From NCBI GenBank assembly GCA_026826555.1, contig JAKSZT010054215.1, forward strand, positions 27,045,103 through 27,109,102: a DNA stretch of 64,000 nucleotides, read 5' to 3'. The translations under genes were made by a program, and so were the position numbers. This document shows positions 57,736 through 64,000 of this stretch, piece after piece. This DNA is from Tolypeutes matacus (Eukaryota; Chordata; Mammalia; Cingulata; Chlamyphoridae). Numbering within the stretch: position 1 is the first letter of the stretch; every line of letters starts with the position of its first letter. The notes beneath the pieces are model-generated. The model was given only the letters and a program-made list of their open reading frames with translations, was not told the origin of the DNA and searched no databases.

Positions 57736-58009
57736 TAGAGAATGTGACTAGAATTAAAGACTTTAGAAGTCATTGTATTGTTTGGAAAGAGTGTAAAAAT
57801 ATTCATTGAACTTAGAGTTGTAAAGGTAAATACGTATGCCAAAAAGAAAAAAAAAAAAAGAGTAATGAACAAAAGAGTTGAAAAAGAGTAGATAATTTTC
57901 AAATGAGGACAGAGGATGATTGGAAAGGGAATGGGAAGAACCAAAAAGAGGCATGTATGGCAGATACAGGCTAGATGTTTACCAAATTTATTTATTAAAT
58001 ATTTTCAGC

Positions 58010-58350
58010 AGTTATATTTACTTTACATTTCTACCCTCCCTTAGAGTTAGCTGTGGCCATGTGGCTAAATTCTGATCAATGAGATGTGGATAGGATGGAC
58101 CACTTCCAGGCCTGATTCATAAAAACCTCTCATGCCTAATTCTCTGTGCTCTTTCCCCTTCTGGGGAAACCTCAATGAATGAAAATTTGAAAAGGAGGCA
58201 GCATTCCAAATTCACCACTTGGAAAAAGGCCCACCAACAAGGAACACCTGTTTTGGACTTTATACGTGAGACAAATGAACTTCTATTGTGTTAACTTGCT
58301 GAGATTTGGGGATTTATTTACTACATAAATTAGTGTTGCTTTAATTAATA
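58010..58350 (+). repeat. Ancient interspersed repeat, unnamed
   Basis: 'tagctgtggccatgtggcta', 'gatcaatgagatgtggatag' and the end 'ttgctgagatttggggattt' occur as a recurring mammalian repeat that I cannot assign to a named family. Confidence 0.5.
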
Positions 58351-58379
58351 CAACAAGAAAGGAGAAAAACAACAAAAAG

Positions 58380-58731
58380 ATACATTTGAAAACTAAGACA
58401 AATAGAAAAAAATCACTTAGATGGTAGAAATAAATCCAGTCACATCAATAATCACAATGTAAACGTCTCATTTCTCCAGTTAGTTTAGATTACAACAATC
58501 ATCAGTAACCTATAACCTAAGGACAGGGAACATTTGAAAAGAAAAGATTTTTTAAAACTGTATACCAGGCAAACACAAACCCAAAAGTCTAGTATCACTA
58601 TGTTAATATCAGATGCAATTGTCCTGAAGGCAAAATAAATTTCTAACAAAAAGAAGGTTACATCATATTGATAAGAATTCAACTCACCAGAGAAGATATA
58701 AAATTCAAAGTTTCCATGCACAGAATAAATA

Positions 58732-58762
<31 letters not shown>

Positions 58763-59045
58763 GTGAAAATTTATATAACTACTAGGAGAAATGGTCAAGA
58801 TCAACATTTTAATGGAAGATTTTAATAACTCTCTTTTAAGAATTGACAGATCTAGTAGACAAAAATTGGTGAGGATACAGAAGGTTTGAACAACACAATT
58901 GTTTCTATATATATAAATATAAATATATACCTTGAATATTGCATCCAATAACTGGAAATTATACATTCTTTTCATGGACATGTAGAATATTCACAAAAAT
59001 TTATTATGGATAAAGCCACAAAGAAAGTGTCTACAAATTTCAAGG
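58380..59045 (+). pseudogene. Old L1 ORF2 endonuclease-region relict
   Basis: 'ctgtataccaggcaaacaca', 'atgttaatatcagatgcaat', 'attttaatggaagattttaa', 'cattcttttcatggacatgt' and 'tggataaagccacaaagaaa' follow L1 ORF2 endonuclease sequence. A (TA)n tract (58738-58762) interrupts it. It is probably the same element as the ORF1 relict at 56256. Confidence 0.75.
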
Positions 59046-60849
59046 GAAGGAGAAGGAAAGTCTACATCACGGTTATGACCGGAAGCACACATAGTGGGTG
59101 TGTCGATCAATGAGAATAGTCCCAGTGATTGATGCTAAAGGTAAGTGAAGATTTTCCTAAATACCAAATGAATAAAAAAGGGAAAGGCTGGACACACAGA
59201 AGGTGTGAGCTTTTTGTCTGTGTCTAATTTGGCATACATGTCCTTTATTCCCTGGACATGTGAAATAGATTAAATATTTGAATTAGAGAAAAGAGGTTCT
59301 ATATTCTGTCTTAACTATAAGTCACTCATTTCCATCAGAAGGAAATCCAATCCATAAATAGACACCACAGCCTGCACCCCTTCCTTCCTAATAAAACAAA
59401 ATCCAAACATGCATCAGACCAATAGACATGTAAAAACAGAACTGACAGCCATTGATATTAGGAGAAAATTTATTGATAATCAAGCCTTCTTATGTAAATT
59501 CAATCTCCTCTTCTCTCTCAGTGTAGAAAGGGTGACTCGGGGCTGAAAGGCCAAATGTAATTGGACTCTTCTCCATCCTCAAATGAAATCAAACATTGGT
59601 TTTCCTTTCACAACTTCTCAGTCCCTTTCTGTAATAGCAATAGTGAGGTCAGCTGTCTCCCAACCACAGGGGTACCATGTTCAAACCTTTTGATCATTAT
59701 AATTAGTCAAGCCTTTGTGTCCTAAAGATCACAGAATTGTGATATTTAGATATCACATAGAAGGTATGATATCACATAGAAGGTATGATATGATAGTGAC
59801 TTAAGAAAACATAAATATTTGCAATATGTGTTTCAACATTTTAAATTTAAGGAGGTATACTTTGAAAAAGCTTACCAAACTCACAACAAGGCTGTCCTTT
59901 CATCAGAGTGTTGTTTATGTTGAGATGCCTCATCATATACAAAAAGATCCTCTAACCAAATAAATGACATTCCCATTCCCTCCTCAACTTACCCCAAATG
60001 GACTTCTGTTTTGACCATTCTTTTGTCAAAGTTATTCAAGTTCTCTGTGTTGCTAAATGCAACATCCTTTCAATACATCCTCCCAACACAGTTGAACATT
60101 CTTCCCTTTTTGAAACACTTCAATCTTGTGACTTTCTGATACACTCTTTGTTTTCCTACAACCTCTCTGGGTCTGCCTCATCAGTCTTCTATGCTGGTTT
60201 CTCTTCCTTTATTCCACTGCCAAATGTTGAGAAATCCTTGGTTTATTACTAGGCTTTCTTTTATTCTTTATCTACACTTTCTCCAGTGTGATCTTTTTCA
60301 GTCCTATGGCTTTATACACAGTCTATATGTTAAAAATTGCCAAATTTATATATCTAATCCTGATTTCTCTCCTTGAACTTAAGATGCATATATTGAAACA
60401 CCATAAGGTGTTGTATAATGGGAATCTCAAAATTGGCATGTCTGATATTTAACTGTTCTTTTTCCCCTTCCTGCACTCTTCCTTCTCATTTTCTCATCTT
60501 AAGTGGCTCCAATATACAAGGAGTTGCTCATTCCAAAAATCTGGGTGCAATCCATTGTTCTCTATTACTGCAAATCTGCATATTAACTCATATTAACTGC
60601 ATATTAGCTAGTCCTGATTAGTTCAAAATTGAAAATATATTCAATTTCATTCATATCGACTGTCCCACTAAAAGTTTCTACCAAGGTTCCCCATTTCCCA
60701 TGAGACCAAATACTATAAATGTAAGCAATGAATCAGTGATTGGAGAAATGTTGTAGACTCATTAGGAAAACATGATCTGTCATACAAGGCCATACCCTTG
60801 ATGAGGTCACTTAGCAATGTGGTAGAAAAGCATAAGGAAGAGAAAAGAA
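59046..60849. other. Unassigned sequence
   Basis: No gene recognised. It contains a 19-bp direct duplication (about 59749-59786, unit 'atatcacatagaaggtatg'). Parts of 60240-60600 look like an old repeat that I cannot name. Confidence 0.4.
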
Positions 60850-61005
60850 TGAAACTAATATTCATTGAGCACTTACCATGCATCAGGCAGCACCCTACCT
60901 CTCTTAAACCTCACGGCTCTGAAAAGTAAATGGAATTAATCTAATTTAACAAAAGAAATTGAGGTTTTCAAGATTACATGGTTACCAAATGGCAGGAGTG
61001 AATTT
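60850..61005 (-). repeat. MIR SINE remnant
   Basis: Antisense MIR: 'ttcattgagcacttaccatg', 'aacaaaagaaattgaggttt', 'ccaaatggcaggagtgaatt'. Confidence 0.75.
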
Positions 61006-61589
61006 ACTTTTTCTTGTCTTTTTATCTCCACTCCTTCTCCCCTTTACTTACTTTGTGAGGCACTGATTTCTACCACCATCTGACATATATGAAGAGAAAA
61101 ACATACCAAATGTTTTACCTCCCACTCTTAGCTCCCAAGAAAATAGGTTTAGAAAAATCAAACTATTAATATAGTGAAAAGTCTTCAGAACTGATTACCT
61201 GCCTTATAGATGAAAAGAAATCAATGACAGGAATTCTAGAATCTGTGTGGGACAATACTTCAAAGCCTACAATAAACCAGACGTCATTTACCCAGGACAA
61301 TAGGCTGAACAAAGTAGTTGCTCTCTACTTGGTTGAAAAAGCCTAGTCCTAATTTTATTGATTAATTTTGGTTTTGAGCCTATTATGTGTGTGACAATAC
61401 ACATCCTAGATAAAACATATGCTGCCCCATTGTCAAACCAGCTGTCTGACCACATGAGTTCTACAAATATGGTAGCCATCACAATGTGCTTGGATCTGCA
61501 GTAGGAAGTTCAAAAAGGTGAATAAGATTTGTATCTGTTTCTGATAGAGCTCAAGCCTAGTAGAAATTTGCTCGAAGTGTGTTCTATAG
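61006..61589. other. Unassigned sequence
   Basis: Nothing recognised. Confidence 0.4.
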
Positions 61590-61720
61590 ACCTAAATGGC
61601 AGTAGATGATTAAAAAAGACCCCTGGGCTTGATTTCCTGAATAAGAATTTCTTAGGGGTGCTCCCTGGAAATCTTCATCTTTAACAAAGTTCTTAATGAT
61701 ATTGTTATGAACAGTTTGAG
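61590..61720 (+). repeat. MER5-type hAT fragment
   Basis: 'agacccctgggcttgatttc', 'taagaatttcttaggggtgc' and 'gaaatcttcatctttaacaa' fit the middle of a MER5-type repeat. Confidence 0.5.
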
Positions 61721-61816
61721 GGCAAGAAGAAGATTTAGAAAAGCAGCATAGGCTCTGAAGAGAACCCTAATTCCACAGACAGCAGGAAAGTCAATGGAGA
61801 AGGCCTCCACTTTGTG

Positions 61817-61839
61817 AAAAAAAAAAAAAAAAAAAAAAA
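61817..61839. repeat. Poly(A) run (A23)
   Basis: Uninterrupted A-run. It may be a retroposon tail, but no body was recognised to its left. Confidence 0.85.
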
Positions 61840-62019
61840 GGACAGGTTAGTCTTTCAAAACAAAGGAAGGAAAGATTATAGAGTTTTTTTGTTCATTTTT
61901 TGGGATTACAAGTAGTCCCTTTTCTGATTTTTGAGAAACTACTGAATTTTAAGTTATTTTCTTTTAATGTGAACAAATATTAATATTTTGGGGGAAAAGG
62001 TTGCAAAGTGCTGAAGGCA

Positions 62020-62140
62020 ACACATGGAGATTCTAGTTACAATTCGGCCCTTAGGAACCTGGCAAAGCACATAACCTCTTTTTGCCTCAATTTCCTCACC
62101 TATAAAGTGAGGTGATAAAACCACACAATCACCCACATCC
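62020..62140 (+). repeat. MIR SINE fragment
   Basis: 'aagcacataacctctttttg', 'cctcaatttcctcacctata' and 'aagtgaggtgataaaaccac' in sense MIR order. Confidence 0.75.
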
Positions 62141-63424
62141 TGTGAAGTGTAGGGAGATATATGCATTTCCTAAAGCTATCAGATTTAATTAAAACTGAGA
62201 GGGCATCCACACTACCCAAGGTGGTATCTGTGAAAACCCTAATTCCGACTGACAGACAGGAGTATTCTTGGATAATATTATGAAAGAACTATCATCCCTT
62301 CCTGTCACTAATCGGATTATCTAAGATGCAGACCTCTCTAAGGTCACCTCTGTGTCTTACCCAATGGAATCATAATGAATATTGAGGCACAGACATCCCT
62401 TTCTGGATTTCACAATCTTGGATTCCACAGAGTTGGTAAAAAGAGTCACCCGTAGGCAGGATAATAAACAACAGTAGCTTGAGAAGCAATAAACCAGGGA
62501 TTGCAGGCCTCAGTCATCCTGAGAATAGAGATAAGTTTTGGTTGAAGGCAACTGGAGTGTCATCAAGGGATAAGATTATTTTATTGGGTCAGGGATTCAG
62601 AAATATCCATAACTTACCATGACCTAGCCACTCTTCCTTTCAAGAAGGACACCAAATATACAGGAAACAAGGACATAGGAAGGCAAAGCAACTCTTGATT
62701 ATTAGCTTTGGTTCCAAATACCAGTGCAGAAAGGTAGTGAGTTGATCTCAAACCCTTGACAATTTCTTTACCCAAGTTTAGCCTGAATGGTTTGATACAA
62801 AAATATATCATGCATCAGAGGAAAAGAATCAAACTAGAAAGCCCTCTGTCATACTGCCAGCTGGGACACTCTAAACCCTAGCAGAGAGTTCTCAAGGCTA
62901 CTTTACTCCAGGATCCTCCAAATACTCCAAATCACGTTGCCACTTGGATAAAGGAATATTTGAAGAGAAAGGGAGGAAGGAGGGAGGGCAGACAGCAAAG
63001 CAGGACAGAGGGAGAGAGAGAGTATGAGAGAACCAAACAAGAGCTGAGGCTGCTGGTAAAGGTCCACACTACCATAGCTGTGCAGAAGGAAAATAGATAG
63101 AGTCATAATTACAGCCACTGTGACTTTATTCGCCCTCTGGCTGAAAATTGTACTTTATAATTTTTTATTTGTTTTACTACAAAATTTGAAAGACAAATAT
63201 GCAATGCTTACATTATTAAAACTAAATAAATAATGTTCATGTCTGACCAAGTATTCTCCTTTCCATGGTCAAATTTCATGTTTCTTACCTCTATGTATTT
63301 TAATTTTATGGTCTGAAAATTTTTTTTCAATTTTATCATCCAAACTTTCTATGATAAATTTTATTTTGAAACATGCTTATTGTAATTTCTAGGAACTCTT
63401 TCTTATTTTCTAATGATTCTTTTA
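62141..63424. other. Unassigned sequence
   Basis: No gene or repeat recognised. It includes a purine tract (about 62965-63030). Confidence 0.4.
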
Positions 63425-63545
63425 TTTTTTAACTTTTTATTTGGAAATAACCATATATTCACAGGAAGTTGTGAAGATAGTACGGAGAGATCCTATGCAC
63501 CCTTCACTCCAATGGTCGCCTCTTATGTAATTATAGTACATCTAA
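63425..63545 (-). repeat. Old L1 3' UTR fragment
   Basis: 'aagttgtgaagatagtacgg' and 'tatgcacccttcactccaat' fit the antisense 3' UTR of old L1M-type elements. Confidence 0.6.
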
Positions 63546-64000
63546 GTATTCCTTTTGAAAAACTACCTTCTTGTTTTATGAATGTAATATCTGCTTAAAT
63601 CTCTCTGAGGATAATTAGGATTGCTTTATTTGTTGGAATACCTTTTCTGTAATTTCTAATGTATCTGTTTCCCCTACTGTTATTTTGCTCTATCTTCATC
63701 TTTTCTTCTCATGATGCAAATTTTCTCAAATATCTAATGACCCTTGACTGTTGATTTATATTTTTCAACAATTCCATAGGAAAGTTGATGGGGAGCTCTG
63801 TGTGCATTGGCAGGGCTAGTCAATTAGCAGACTGATTTGTGGTGAACAGGCCATGAAGCCGCCATTATAGCTGGAAAACTTTAAGTGATAGGATAGGGAA
63901 GGCCTTATCCTGGAGCCCTACTTCCTATCAGTGTAGTCCTTATGCATCCATAAAATAAGTATCTGCCTCCACCTACCCCAGGATCAATGCCTGGCTTCTG
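63546..64000. other. Unassigned sequence to window end
   Basis: AT-rich up to about 63780, then a GC-richer block to the end that I cannot place; see findings. Confidence 0.35.

Overview
The window is mammalian nuclear DNA, AT-rich, CpG-poor and packed with interspersed repeats. I see no convincing host protein-coding exon and no tRNA, rRNA or other functional RNA gene. It carries tRNA-derived dimeric SINEs of the DAS type known from armadillos, next to general placental repeats (L2, MIR, MER5, MER20, MaLR-type LTRs, old L1). This points to a xenarthran, most likely an armadillo (Dasypus lineage). The species call is an inference from repeat content. The stretch looks like intergenic or deep intronic sequence.

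Layout. 1-10290 holds two inverted copies of an L1 3' UTR (1-665 plus strand, 4058-about 6400 minus strand), an old LTR, a dimeric DAS SINE, MIRs and an L2. 10309-18128 is a structurally complete L1 on the minus strand, with 15-bp target-site duplications, a YY1-type motif at the very 5' end, broken ORF1 and ORF2, and an unusually long 3' UTR of about 2.57 kb. 18130-28325 is older repeat and unassigned sequence with a second DAS SINE, MER5 and MER20. 28330-28981 is a solo LTR. 29831-33999 is a 4.2-kb half-LINE (HAL1-like) element that keeps ORF1 but has lost the endonuclease and reverse transcriptase; it has repeated 5' monomers and a repeated 3' UTR. 34000-43143 contains L2, MaLR-type LTR, old L1 pieces and a second solo LTR of the same family (42589-43138). 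43144-53300 is mostly ancient L2, MIR and L1, with a DAS SINE nested inside old L1. 53300-59050 is a microsatellite cluster followed by decayed plus-strand L1 sequence (5' UTR, ORF1, endonuclease region) broken up by later insertions. The remainder is unassigned sequence with scattered MIR, MER5 and L1 remnants.

Biologically the window records LINE-1 parasitism. Autonomous L1 supplies the machinery (ORF1p, endonuclease, reverse transcriptase); the half-LINE and the DAS SINEs show the same kind of target-site duplications and A-rich tails and so presumably borrowed it. The most unusual item is the L1 3' UTR. It appears to contain two tandem 3'-end modules about 1.9 kb apart, and the same arrangement recurs in an independent copy at 4058-6400. 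Family names and boundaries of old repeats are given from memory of consensus features and were not checked by alignment software.
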